Assembly (NCBI RefSeq): GCF_000147335.1
Contig: NC_014501.1
Location: forward strand, 620,001-684,000
Source of the DNA: Gloeothece verrucosa PCC 7822
GTDB taxonomy: Bacteria > Cyanobacteriota > Cyanobacteriia > Cyanobacteriales > Microcystaceae
DNA length: 64,000 nt
Reading direction: 5' to 3'
In this document: positions 17,193 to 27,300 of the stretch, piece by piece
Position numbering within the stretch: the first letter of the stretch is position 1
Layout of the letters: the number at the start of each line of letters is the position of its first letter
Program-made: the position numbers and the translations under genes
Notes under the pieces: model-generated
Told to the model about the DNA's origin: nothing
The model's input: the letters and a program-made list of their open reading frames with translations, nothing else
The model's database searches: none

Positions 17193-18485
17193 CTAACTCC
17201 TGTAGGCTTTTTTAACTTTAGTAACCCAACCTTGACAAGATTGAAGAATTTCTGAATAGGAAACGCTGCTTTCCCAGATTTGATCTGTAAAGACAGGAGG
17301 GAAAAAGTTAGGTAATATTTTATGAAAAAAACGACCTATATTTAATCTCAGGAAAAACTCAAAAAATAATTTTTTATTACCACGAGGAAAAACATAATTA
17401 GACAATTCTCGCAAAGCCTGAGCATCTGTAACTCTTCGTCGGGTAAATTCTGGTACAGCTTGTGACCAATTATCCCCCATTTCATCCAAGAGATTATTGA
17501 AAATTTCTACATCTTCTAAAGCACTATTGCAGCCTTGACCAAGAGAAGGCGAAACAGAATGAGCCGCATCTCCAATGATTAACACATTATTCCCTTGATG
17601 ATAGCGGTTACAATGAACGGTTAACACCCTTGAAATAGGACGATTAAGTAATGCCTTGGCTTCTTCTTCTGGGAGAATTTTACTCAGTTCAGGAAAATAA
17701 TCGGCAAAAAATTTGAGGATGTCTTCTTTTGTCGAAAAATTTTCCAATAAATTATTTTTAGCCTCATAAATAATCACGCCATTAAGGGCTTTTTTGGCTT
17801 GTGGGACTAAAATAATGCGGAGCGACTCTCCACTTCCCCAATTATGAATTTTTCCCGCTTCTAAATTTAGTTCTCCTTGCTCATTATTCCGATGAATAAA
17901 AAGAGTTTTATAAACATCTTTTACATAACTCAGTTCACATTCAAAAGGTTCGTTTTCGCTATTAATAAAAGCATTTCTAACGGCTGAATTTGCACCGTCT
18001 GCTCCAATTAATAAATCATAATTATCGGTGAATTTTTCTCCGTCTTCTCTCGTGAATTCTAAGGTTTTTTCCTGTAAATTCACTTGAGTACATTGACAGT
18101 TAAAATAAAGCTTAAGGGACTGGTTTTGATTTTTCTTAATTAACTCTTGTAAAAGGGTATTAACTAAACCAAAACGATCCATCATCAGGAGTGGTTTTTT
18201 TCGGGTATTCCGACGAACTTTTCCATTTTTTTGATGACTTAATGACCCTGTTATGAATGTTCCCTGACTTAAAACACGTTCTTCTAAACCGGGTATTGAC
18301 CTGATGGCTTTTTTGGCTCTTTCTGATAACGCGATGGGAAAAGTTCTATCATTACTAAAAGAGACATGAGTTGGGTCACTCCGTCGCTCATAAATACTAA
18401 TTTGATAGTTGCCACGACGTAACAAATAATGAGCTAGAAGCAGTCCCGCCGGTCCTGCGCCAACAATAATTACTTTTGTAGTCAT
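17193..18485 (-). CDS. FAD-dependent aromatic monooxygenase, kynurenine 3-monooxygenase-like
   Basis: Group A flavoprotein hydroxylase. The N-terminal dinucleotide fold is KVIIVGAGPAGLLLAHYLL, the DG motif is LLIGADGANSAVR, and the second FAD motif is VLIIGDAAHSVSPSLGQG. The segment FPIALSERAKKAI recalls the NLALSxRG region of kynurenine monooxygenases, but the substrate cannot be fixed. I placed the start at 18485 (MTTKVIIVG), which puts the Rossmann strand at the N-terminus, rather than 18 bases upstream. It is convergent with dhaL and lies downstream of chlI on the same strand but separated by about 100 bases. Confidence 0.8.
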   Translation of the reverse strand: MTTKVIIVGAGPAGLLLAHYLLRRGNYQISIYERRSDPTHVSFSNDRTFPIALSERAKKAIRSIPGLEERVLSQGTFITGSLSHQKNGKVRRNTRKKPLLMMDRFGLVNTLLQELIKKNQNQSLKLYFNCQCTQVNLQEKTLEFTREDGEKFTDNYDLLIGADGANSAVRNAFINSENEPFECELSYVKDVYKTLFIHRNNEQGELNLEAGKIHNWGSGESLRIILVPQAKKALNGVIIYEAKNNLLENFSTKEDILKFFADYFPELSKILPEEEAKALLNRPISRVLTVHCNRYHQGNNVLIIGDAAHSVSPSLGQGCNSALEDVEIFNNLLDEMGDNWSQAVPEFTRRRVTDAQALRELSNYVFPRGNKKLFFEFFLRLNIGRFFHKILPNFFPPVFTDQIWESSVSYSEILQSCQGWVTKVKKAYRS

Positions 18486-18582
18486 AATAGCTAGGTAAAT
18501 CATTAAAATTACGTTCGTAGCCTGCTTGACAAATTTATTAAAATATGCTTATGCAATAACTACGAACTGAAAAGCCTCTGTT

Positions 18583-19656
18583 TTATTCTGCTACATCTAA
18601 GCCAAAAACGCGGCTAAAGGCTTTTTGTACCTTATAACCAGAATCAATAGATTCTAGGGGATCTTTACGGAGACGATGGCGCAGACACAGAGTAATAACT
18701 CGCTTAATATCATCGACGGTTACTTCTGTGCGTCCTTCAAAAGCGGTTAAAGCTTTAGCCGCTCTATTGGTAACAATATCACCTCGCAAACCATCGACAT
18801 CTAATTCTGAACAGACTTCGGAAATTTTCACCCGTAAATCATAATCAATATTAACTCGGGATAAAAGTTGTTGAGCATTGACCAACTTTTGCTGTAAAAG
18901 GTCTTGTTCAGCTTGATATTTTCCACAGAAAGCTAAGGGATCTTGGTCAAATTCTGCCCGTTGCTCTACAATTTTCACTCGTAGCGGCGGCTCTTTAACG
19001 GTGTGAATTTCGGCGTGCATTCCGAAACGGTCTAATAATTGAGGTCGTAATTCTCCCTCTTCGGGGTTTCCTGAACCCACCAGAACAAAGCGGGCCGGAT
19101 GACGGATAGAAATCCCTTCGCGTTCTACCGTATTCCATCCACTAGCGGCAGAGTCGAGCAACACATCCACTAAGTGATCGTCTAATAAGTTCACCTCATC
19201 TACATAGAGGATACCTCGGTTAGCTTTGGCTAAAAGTCCAGGTTCAAAAGCTTTGACCCCTTCTGATAGGGCTTTTTCTATATCGATCGTGCCGCAAACT
19301 CGGTCTTCTGTAGCTCCCAAGGGTAAGTCTACCATCGAGACTTTTTTCTTGGCGGTGGTTAAGGGAATTTGTTCTTCTAGTTGCTGTCTGACTTGATCAC
19401 TCATCAAGTCCGGGTCTTCGGGATGGGAATTAAAGGGATCGTTAGCTACTATCTCTATTTCTGGCAATAAATCCGCTAAAGCACGGATAGTAGTCGATTT
19501 ACCGGTTCCGCGATCCCCCATAATCATCACACCACCAACTTTGGGATCAATTACGTTAAGGAGTAAGGCCAGTTTCATTTCTTCTTGGCCCACAATAGCA
19601 GTAAAAGGAAAGACGACTCGGCGGGTTGAGCGAGGAGCTTGGAGAGTGGCAGTCAT
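18583..19656 (-). CDS. chlI: magnesium chelatase ATPase subunit I
   Basis: AAA+ motor of the chelatase that inserts Mg into protoporphyrin IX, the first committed step to chlorophyll. Walker A GDRGTGKS is at residues 47-54, Walker B is [13 protein letters not shown], and [19 protein letters not shown] carries the sensor and arginine-finger region. At 357 residues it is the standard cyanobacterial length. It marks the organism as chlorophyll-producing. chlD and chlH are not in the window. A 385-base AT-rich spacer separates it from the chaB-like gene. Confidence 0.96.
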   Translation of the reverse strand: MTATLQAPRSTRRVVFPFTAIVGQEEMKLALLLNVIDPKVGGVMIMGDRGTGKSTTIRALADLLPEIEIVANDPFNSHPEDPDLMSDQVRQQLEEQIPLTTAKKKVSMVDLPLGATEDRVCGTIDIEKALSEGVKAFEPGLLAKANRGILYVDEVNLLDDHLVDVLLDSAASGWNTVEREGISIRHPARFVLVGSGNPEEGELRPQLLDRFGMHAEIHTVKEPPLRVKIVEQRAEFDQDPLAFCGKYQAEQDLLQQKLVNAQQLLSRVNIDYDLRVKISEVCSELDVDGLRGDIVTNRAAKALTAFEGRTEVTVDDIKRVITLCLRHRLRKDPLESIDSGYKVQKAFSRVFGLDVAE

Positions 19657-20041
19657 AGATTAATAGGTTTTTCTTTAAGGCTTGTGTTTTCTCAGTATGC
19701 TAAAAAGGCGTGTTTCTCATTGTGCCATAAAAGGGCGCAGGAAATAGAAATTGTGATTAAATGATTCTACTATGATGAATTATGATTAATTTTTTCATGA
19801 TTATATGTTAGTTATAATTAGGTTATAAACTATTAGAAAAAAGAAAAATTTTATTTTTTAACAAAATTCTATATCTCTAGAGGGTTGTCAAGTTGAATAA
19901 GTCAGTATTCGTTAACTTAGAGAAAGGTTTTTAAATTTAATGAAAAATAGGATTTTAAAGCTTATATCTAAAGATAGACGCGATCTTAAGGGTTTTTGTT
20001 TGTCATAGATTATATAGATAAAATTTTTTGAGGAAAAAATT
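19657..20041. other. 385-base spacer between chlI and the chaB-like gene
   Basis: Very AT-rich with several ATTATGATTAAT-like near-repeats (about 19750-19800) and no reading frame of note. It must hold the chlI promoter (minus strand) and the promoter of the chaB-like gene (plus strand). No riboswitch or RNA gene is recognised. Confidence 0.5.
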
Positions 20042-20287
20042 ATGGCTTACGAAACTGTTGAGCAAATTCCTAATGATGTAAGAGAAAAACTGCCTGAAGG
20101 AGCGCAAAACATTTTTAGAGCGGCTTTTAATAGCGCAAGTGAAGACGGGTTAAATGAACAAGAAGCGACCCAAGTCGCATGGAACTCAATTAGAGTGAGT
20201 TATGTGCAGGGGGAAGATGGAAAATGGCAACCTAGACCCGAGGAAAAAACCGATCATAAACCTATCGGTAATATGGGTGCCGCCTAA
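20042..20287 (+). CDS. ChaB family small protein
   Basis: An 81-aa acidic protein with the ChaB motif: YETVEQIPNDVREKLP, GAQNIFRAAFNSA and EQEATQVAWNSIRVSY. The ChaB fold is a small helical domain once linked to cation transport regulation and also found in stress and phage proteins. The role in cyanobacteria is unclear. It appears monocistronic with a long AT-rich leader, and GAGG precedes the ATG by about ten bases. Confidence 0.85.
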   Translation: MAYETVEQIPNDVREKLPEGAQNIFRAAFNSASEDGLNEQEATQVAWNSIRVSYVQGEDGKWQPRPEEKTDHKPIGNMGAA

Positions 20288-20331
20288 TTTCATTTTCGCG
20301 CACCGAAGCTCGCCTGGAGTTATAGGAACAA

Positions 20332-20349
20332 AGCCCGCAGGAGCGGGCT
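20332..20349. repeat. small GC-rich hairpin repeat
   Basis: AGCCCGC at 20332-20338 pairs with GCGGGCT at 20343-20349 around AGGA. It resembles the GCCCGC hairpin inside the two MITE-like elements and may be a fragment of the same family or a terminator for the chaB-like gene. Confidence 0.5.
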
Positions 20350-20476
20350 AAAATATTTATAATTAACTAACCTATCTTTCGGAAGAGACTAAAAGCTTAC
20401 CCGCGATAGAAGCCAAAAGAAATACAAACCCGAACAATTAAAACAGTAAAAATTTGGCTGAGTGGAAACGATGGGA

Positions 20477-21259
20477 ATGCAGCTTAAAGACAAAATAGCC
20501 GTCATTAGTGGTGCCGGTTCAGGAATAGGCAAAGCAACAGCATTATTATTGGCTCAAGAAGGCGCAAAAATTGCTACAATCGACCATACACCCGATGAAA
20601 GCCAGAAAACGGTAGATCAAATTCACACTGAAGGCGGAGAAGGACTGGTAACCATTGCTGATATTTCCCAACCTGAGCAAGTCGAGCAAGCATTTGAAAA
20701 AATTAGCGAATATTGGGGAAAAATTGATATCGTTTTTGCTAATGCCGGTATTAATGGTGTTTGGGCCCCCCTTGAAGACCTCACGCCCGAAGAATGGGAT
20801 AAAACCCTATCAACCAATCTCAAAGGAACATTTTTAACGGTAAAATATGCCCTTCCTTATCTCAAACAACAGGGAGGTTCAATTATTATTAATTCCTCGG
20901 TTAATGGCACTCGAATGTTTAGCAACACCGGTGCAACCGCTTATGCTTGCTCAAAAGCCGCTCAAGTGGCACTCGCCAAAATGATAGCCGTAGAACTCGC
21001 CCAATATAAAATTAGAGTAAATGTCATTTGTCCAGGGGCGATCGATACTAATATAGATGACAGTACCACACAAGAAAACCTAGAAGAAGTTAAAATTCCC
21101 GTAGAATTTCCCGAAGGGCAAATACCCCTAACCGGCAAAGAATCCGCTAAAGCGGCACAAGTGGCGCAAGTGGTCTTATTTCTTGCCTCAGATGCTTCAA
21201 GTCATGTCACCGGTACAGAATTATGGGTAGATGGAGGACAATCATTATTACAAGGATAA
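20477..21259 (+). CDS. short-chain dehydrogenase/reductase
   Basis: Classical NAD(P)-dependent SDR. The cofactor motif is SGAGSGIGKATALLL, then NAGING, the catalytic Ser in IIINSSVNG, and YACSKAA with the Tyr and Lys. The C-terminus SDASSHVTGTELWVDGG is typical of FabG-like members. The substrate is not predictable. Three start codons are close together (GTG 20462, ATG 20471, ATG 20477). I chose 20477 because family proteins start just before LKDKIAV and GGA lies about ten bases upstream. It precedes the GH31 gene by 85 bases. Confidence 0.85.
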   Translation: MQLKDKIAVISGAGSGIGKATALLLAQEGAKIATIDHTPDESQKTVDQIHTEGGEGLVTIADISQPEQVEQAFEKISEYWGKIDIVFANAGINGVWAPLEDLTPEEWDKTLSTNLKGTFLTVKYALPYLKQQGGSIIINSSVNGTRMFSNTGATAYACSKAAQVALAKMIAVELAQYKIRVNVICPGAIDTNIDDSTTQENLEEVKIPVEFPEGQIPLTGKESAKAAQVAQVVLFLASDASSHVTGTELWVDGGQSLLQG

Positions 21260-21344
21260 TCAGTACCGAAACTTTCATGAAAGTTAACAAAGTAAAAACG
21301 CTCTCTATCTTTACTATTCCCTGCTGCCTGAATCATTAAAAATT

Positions 21345-23684
21345 ATGCCGCAATACTTCGGACAATTACCCATTCTTGAGCAACCCTGGTCAATCATCGG
21401 AACAATAAAAACCTTTAATATTAATGATCGCCATATAGACTTTAGCTGTACCAATGCCCGCTTTAGAATTACTATCCTTGCTCCTAACTTAATTCGGGTA
21501 CGCTTTACCCCAAAAAACGAATTTTTACCCCGTCGTTCTTGGGCCGTTACCTTAGATGATTCTGAATGGGAAAAAACCGATTTTAAACTGGAAGAAACCC
21601 CCGAAACCATCGAAATTAAAACCGAACAAATACAGATAAAAATTTTTCGACAAAATAGTCATCTTCATTGTTATGATCAATCGGGACAACCCTTTGCTTG
21701 CGACGCAGAAACCGGTTTAGGGTGGCGTAGTGCAGAAGTAGCGGCATGGAAACAAATAGAGGCCGATGAACACTTTTATGGGTTTGGAGAACGGACCGGG
21801 TTACTCGATAAACGTAGCGAAATCAAAACCCACTGGACAATAGACGCAGTTGACTATGGCCCGCTAACCGATGAAATGTATCAGGCCATTCCCTTTTTTA
21901 TCGCCTTGCGGCCTCATCTGGCCTATGGATTATTTTTAAATTCAACCTATTGGAGTCAATTTGATCTCGGCGTAGAAAAACCCGGCACTTGGCGCATGGA
22001 AACCCAAAGCCAAGAACTAGACTACTATATTATCCATGGCCCCCAACCCGCCCAAATTTTACAAACTTATACCCAACTCACCGGACGAATGCCGCTTCCT
22101 CCGGTGTGGTCCCTCGGTTATCATCAATCTCGTTGGGGATATGATACCGAAGAAGTGGTTCGTCAGGTAGCCCAAGAGTTTCGCACTCGTGAAATTCCCT
22201 GTGATGTCATTCATTTTGATATTGATTATATGCGGGGTTTTCGCGTCTTTAGCTGGAGTCCAAAACGTTTCCCTAACCCCACCGGCTTATTAGGAGACCT
22301 CTCTCAAGCCGGCTTTAAAGTGGTTACAATTATAGACCCTGGCGTGAAATATGAACCGGAAGCCGACTATACAGTCTTTGATGAAGGAATACAGAAAGAC
22401 TATTTTGTGCGGAAACCGAACGGACAATTATTTCATGGCTATGTCTGGCCCGAAAAAGCGGTTTTTCCGGATTTTTTGCGTCCAGAAGTGCGTTATTGGT
22501 GGGGTGAATGTCATAAAAGTTTGACCGATGCCGGGGTAGCCGGGATTTGGAATGATATGAATGAACCCTCCATCGCGGACCGCCCTTTCGGTGAAAAAGG
22601 TCAAAAAATCTGGTTTCCGATGGATTCTCAGCAAGGGCCATTGGACGAAGCCGCTACCCATGCAGAAACTCACAACTTGTATGGGTTAATGATGGCCCGG
22701 TCAGCTTATGAAGGTTTAGAACGTCTGCGTCCACATGAACGGTCTTTTATCTTAACCCGTTCAGGTTATGCAGGTATTCAACGCTGGTCATCGGTTTGGA
22801 TGGGCGATAATCAGGCAGTATGGGAACATTTAGAACAGTCTTTACCCATGTTGTGCAATATGGGGCTTTCTGGAGTGGCTTTCGTGGGTTCTGATATTGG
22901 CGGCTTTGCCCAAAATTCCACCGCAGAAATGTTTGCACGTTGGATGCAAGCGGGAATGCTTTATCCGTTTATGCGGGCCCATTCTTCTATGGGGGTAGGT
23001 CGGCGGGAACCTTGGGTCTTTGGTGATACGATCGAAGGGATATGTCGAAAGTTTATTGAACTACGTTATCAACTCATTCCTTACATCTATACCTTGTTCT
23101 GGCAAGCCGCTTTAACGGGTGAACCAATTTTGCGTCCTCTGTTATATGAATATCCTAATGACCCCAAAACTTATGAGTTACACGAGCAAGTGTTTTTAGG
23201 GTCATCTTTAATGGCGGCCCCGGTTTGTCGTCCTGGGGTGGAATATCGGGCGGTTTATTTGCCGGAGGGGGTGTGGTTTGACTGGTGGACTGGGGAACGT
23301 TATCAAGGTCCAACTCATATCTTGGCCCCTGCGCCTCTGGAAATTATGCCGCTTTATGTGAAAGCCGGTTCTATTATTCCCATGCAACCGGTAAAACAAT
23401 ATCTTGATGAGGAAGGGTTTTCTCAATTGAGTTTGCGAATTTATCCCGGACAGGGGGAATTTACTTTTTATGAAGATGACGGACATTCTTTTAATTATCG
23501 TCAAGGAGAATGGGCCACAACTGTCATTAGAGTTTCTCAAAAAAACGATCAGGTTATTGTCGATATTGCCCCCCGTCAAGGACAATGGAAGCCGCCAAGC
23601 CGCACTATTATTATTCAAGTGGTTGGTATAGGTGAGAAGGAATTTGTTGATGATGGAACAGGTTATCAGTGGCAATTTCCCTAA
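21345..23684 (+). CDS. glycoside hydrolase family 31 alpha-glucosidase
   Basis: Cleaves terminal alpha-linked glucose from oligosaccharides. The catalytic nucleophile is Asp404 in GIWNDMNEPS and the acid/base is Asp488 in WMGDNQAVW. Other family motifs are FYGFGERTG in the N-terminal domain, HFDIDYMRGFRVF and GSDIGGF. The order is N-terminal beta-sandwich (about 1-240), TIM barrel (240-600) and C-terminal beta domains. At 779 residues it is a normal GH31. There is no signal peptide, so it is cytoplasmic. It may act with the GH13 enzyme at 32986 in alpha-glucan turnover, but the genes are far apart. Confidence 0.93.
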   Translation: MPQYFGQLPILEQPWSIIGTIKTFNINDRHIDFSCTNARFRITILAPNLIRVRFTPKNEFLPRRSWAVTLDDSEWEKTDFKLEETPETIEIKTEQIQIKIFRQNSHLHCYDQSGQPFACDAETGLGWRSAEVAAWKQIEADEHFYGFGERTGLLDKRSEIKTHWTIDAVDYGPLTDEMYQAIPFFIALRPHLAYGLFLNSTYWSQFDLGVEKPGTWRMETQSQELDYYIIHGPQPAQILQTYTQLTGRMPLPPVWSLGYHQSRWGYDTEEVVRQVAQEFRTREIPCDVIHFDIDYMRGFRVFSWSPKRFPNPTGLLGDLSQAGFKVVTIIDPGVKYEPEADYTVFDEGIQKDYFVRKPNGQLFHGYVWPEKAVFPDFLRPEVRYWWGECHKSLTDAGVAGIWNDMNEPSIADRPFGEKGQKIWFPMDSQQGPLDEAATHAETHNLYGLMMARSAYEGLERLRPHERSFILTRSGYAGIQRWSSVWMGDNQAVWEHLEQSLPMLCNMGLSGVAFVGSDIGGFAQNSTAEMFARWMQAGMLYPFMRAHSSMGVGRREPWVFGDTIEGICRKFIELRYQLIPYIYTLFWQAALTGEPILRPLLYEYPNDPKTYELHEQVFLGSSLMAAPVCRPGVEYRAVYLPEGVWFDWWTGERYQGPTHILAPAPLEIMPLYVKAGSIIPMQPVKQYLDEEGFSQLSLRIYPGQGEFTFYEDDGHSFNYRQGEWATTVIRVSQKNDQVIVDIAPRQGQWKPPSRTIIIQVVGIGEKEFVDDGTGYQWQFP

Positions 23685-23785
23685 CAGTTGAGAGAGTTGT
23701 TTTTTCTTCCATGTTCCTGCATAAATGCTGTTTAGGGCACATTCATTTATACTTAGATCAATACTAATTGACAAGAGATATTAAA

Positions 23786-24226
23786 ATGCAACAGTATGAC
23801 AGTCAGCCTCTTGTTTTCTTAGATACAAATGTGGTGGCGGCTTATATACGTGGTGAGTCACCTAGTTCGCGTCTATTTTCTGATGAAATACGTAAAAAGT
23901 TACGTCTTGCCATTAATCCTATTGTGCTTCAAGAACTCCTTTTTTTACCAGAAACCCAGAAGAATCCTGAAAGACTTGACCAACTTCAACAGCAAGTTGA
24001 GATGCTGTATTTCAATTACGAGAAGGCAGAAGAATATTTTAAAAATGCTTCGGACTTGCGTAATCGAGGGGTTCATGCAAGTGATGTTTTAATTCTTAGT
24101 AGTGCGGCAGAATGTGATTACTTAATTACTTATGACCAAATATTAAGGTCATTATCTAGCGAAAAGCTTGAGATCCTCACACCTGAACAACTACAACAAT
24201 TTTGTAACAGGGTGGGAAGTTTTTAG
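23786..24226 (+). CDS. PIN-domain protein, VapC-like
   Basis: Putative ribonuclease. The PIN acidic residues are visible: Asp in VFLDTNVVAAYI, Glu in IVLQELLFLPE and Asp in ASDVLILSSAAECDYLITYD. The 146-aa length is typical of VapC toxins. No antitoxin frame is seen in the roughly 100 bases upstream, so it is either an orphan or non-toxin PIN protein. I use ATG 23786 rather than the TTG at 23768. Confidence 0.8.
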   Translation: MQQYDSQPLVFLDTNVVAAYIRGESPSSRLFSDEIRKKLRLAINPIVLQELLFLPETQKNPERLDQLQQQVEMLYFNYEKAEEYFKNASDLRNRGVHASDVLILSSAAECDYLITYDQILRSLSSEKLEILTPEQLQQFCNRVGSF

Positions 24227-24300
24227 AAGTTTCACCCTAATACTAAGCCTTTTTAATGTCAATATAATTAGTGATAACTTACTTCCCACCTAGTTACTGA

Positions 24301-27300
24301 TTAAACCACAGACAAACCAAATTCCTTGTTATAAGGAACTAATTCGGCTAAATTAATAGCACCATCGCCAGTAATATCAGCCGTCGGATCATATTTACTG
24401 TCTCCTTGACGACTGCCAAAAGCCGCGTTTAAGGGGGCTAAATCTCCTAAGTTGACTTTCCCGTCGTAGGAAATATCGCTGTTATAAGTTGACTTACCCG
24501 TTAAAGCTACTTTTAAGGCTGAATTATTGGTAGCATTACTGTGAATAATTAACCCATCATCCAGGGAGAATTTTTCTCCGGCGGCATCGGGAGCATAAGT
24601 TAAATAGAAACGTTGTGTTTTGCCGGGTTTGATTAAAATATCTCCGGAGGGTAAATCAATACTGACCCCTGATGCCTTAATTTCTATTTGGGAAATCGAT
24701 AAATTATCGGCATCGCCAACGGCATTATTAGTAATATCGATATATTTGAAAGTATCAGCAAAATTGGGGCGGACAAATGCGCTATCTGTTGCACCATTAC
24801 GGTATTTAGATAGAGGGGTACTAAAGGTTATGGCGGTTTTATCGAGGCTAATAGTTGTTTCATTGACGTTGGTAATATTAACCTTAAAGGTTTTTTCGAT
24901 GGATGTTTTGTATCCATCAGATGCAGTAATTCCTAATGTATAAGCAGTAATGCCGCTTTCAAAATCAATGGTTTTTGCGCCGGCTTCAGTTAGGGTAATT
25001 TCTCCGGTAGTTGAATTAATGGCAAATAGGGGGTTATTTGTCTTATCAGTGGGGACAGTTTTTAGGGTAAAAGTGGGAGTATTACCAAATTGATCATCAT
25101 GAACTTTAACATCAGATGCGGCAACAATTACCTTGCCTTTTGTACTTAATTCGGGTAAATTAACATCGCTGATGGGATCAAGGGTGGGTGCATCATTAAT
25201 GATCAGGGTTTTGGTAAATTTAAGCTGTGTATCCGGATCAACAAAGGTTCCATCAGCAAACCCGGTTTGTTTTGAATCAAGGTCAACGACAATTTGAGAA
25301 TCATCTCGGGTTCCCACTACTTTAAAATGTAGCAGACTAAAACGCTCATTTTTATTAATCCCAATAGCAGAACCTAGTCCCCCGGCTGGAAGTGAACCCC
25401 CACTGAGGTTATCAATTAAACCTTTTGTATTGTCTAAAGTTCCGCCTCGGTATAAGGTAAAATTCGAGGTCACTAAGGGACTATTGACATTAGTGGGATC
25501 GAAGGGATTATCAATATTTTGTACCACATCAGCCCCAAAAGCGAGGTTGAGGGCGCTAGTAATGATTCCCGCCGCATTGGTACGAAGATCAGCGAGATTA
25601 ATTTCAACGAAGAAACTATCTTTTAAGATGACATTTGTAATTTCATTGCCAACGCTGCCGTTATTGTCTTCCAATAGCTTAATCTGGGAACTGATGGGAT
25701 TAGTATTGGTGAGGACATTAAAGGTTTCTTCGCTGGAGGTATTAACGCCGTCAGAGGCGACGACACCGAGTTTATAGGAGTAGGTTGTGTCGGTAAATTT
25801 GAGATTGTTTACCCCTGTTTGGGTGATGGTAATTTCGCCGGTTTTGGAGTCGATGGCAAAAAAGGGATTACCGGATTTATCTTTGGGGACTGATTTGAGA
25901 CTAAAGGTTAGGTTTTCTACTGGGGTATCGGGATCGGTGGCGCTAACCTTATCTCCTGCGACAATAATTCCTCCTGCAACGATACCCTTTTCTACGCTGG
26001 TGTCTTTGATCTTGCTAACGACGGGACGGTCTTCATCAATATTACTTAATTGAATGGTAATAGCCGCATCATCTTGAAGTTTTCCATCACTAGCAGTAAC
26101 CGTTAGGTTGAACTTAGGATGAGTTTCATAGTCTAAGTCATCCGCATCGGTGACGGTGATTTTCCCTGTGTTATCGATGGCAAAAGCGGCGGTTCCATCT
26201 CCATCTACATCCAAATTGCCGCCAGTGATGCTATAGGTAAGGGCATCTCCATCAGAATCACTGGCAATAACCGTTCCCACAAGGGTATTAACGGCGGTCT
26301 TTTCTGCTAGGGTAAAGGTGACATCATTGGCTACAGGGGCAACGTTAGCAGGTGTAATGTTGATAGTCGCTTTAGCGGTGTCAGAAAGTTGGCCATCGCT
26401 GACATTTAGGGTGAGGTCAATTTTTGTGTTTGTGCCAAAGTCGTCGGGATCGGTAACGGTTATTTTGCCTGAGTTATCGATGGCAAAGGCAAATTTATTA
26501 TCTTTATCTAGGTCAGGATTGCCGGCGGTAATACTATAGGTAAGATTGGTACTATCGGGATCACTGGCGGTAACGGTTCCAACTACTGTATTGAGGGGGC
26601 TATTTTTGGAGATGGTAAAGGTGGCATCGTTGAGAACTGGGGGCTGATTCGTGTTTTGGGTGTTTTCATAAGCGCCGATGTCAACGCTTGCACCAATGAG
26701 GCGGGGAACACCCTTTAAATCTATAGGGATAGATTCGGTTTTATCTCCATCTTTATCTAAATCTTGACTATCTGCGGGTAATGCCCCAGGATATCCGCCA
26801 TCAATGGCGGGGGAACCAGAAGAAAGACGTAAGTCATCAGCGCCAGGGTTAACAAATTTGGGGTCAGCGTTTTTGTTGCCGGTTCCTGTATAGCCATTTT
26901 GAACGATACTGTAGGTAACGGTAGCAGTTCCGTAACTGGCAACATTAACAATTTGAGTTCCTGTCTTGTTACTATCTTCATTGCCCCAGAAGATACTATT
27001 AGTGGCTGTTACGTTACTTTGGTAATAATACCCACCGCTGTAGTATCCAGTATTGTACAGCCCACTGCCACTACTAGCGGTGTTAAGACTAAAAGTAGTA
27101 TTGACTACAGTCGGGTCACTATTATAGTTATAGATTCCTCCTCCATTCCCCTTGGCATCATTGCGGCTAAAAACTGAGTTAGTGATTTGAGCATTACTAC
27201 CATTATTGTAGATAGCTCCTCCTTCATCACCAGCCTTATTGAGGATAAAACTGGTGTTAATTAAGGTCGGTGAGCTACTAAGATTAAAGATCGCTCCCCC

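Noticed and set aside
23208..23774. 188-aa minus-strand frame opposite the GH31 gene
   Set aside because: It overlaps the well-conserved end of the glucosidase and looks like a translation of its complement, with no recognisable domain.
23685..23785. Search for an antitoxin gene upstream of the PIN protein
   Set aside because: No open frame of useful length is present, so no toxin-antitoxin pair is claimed.
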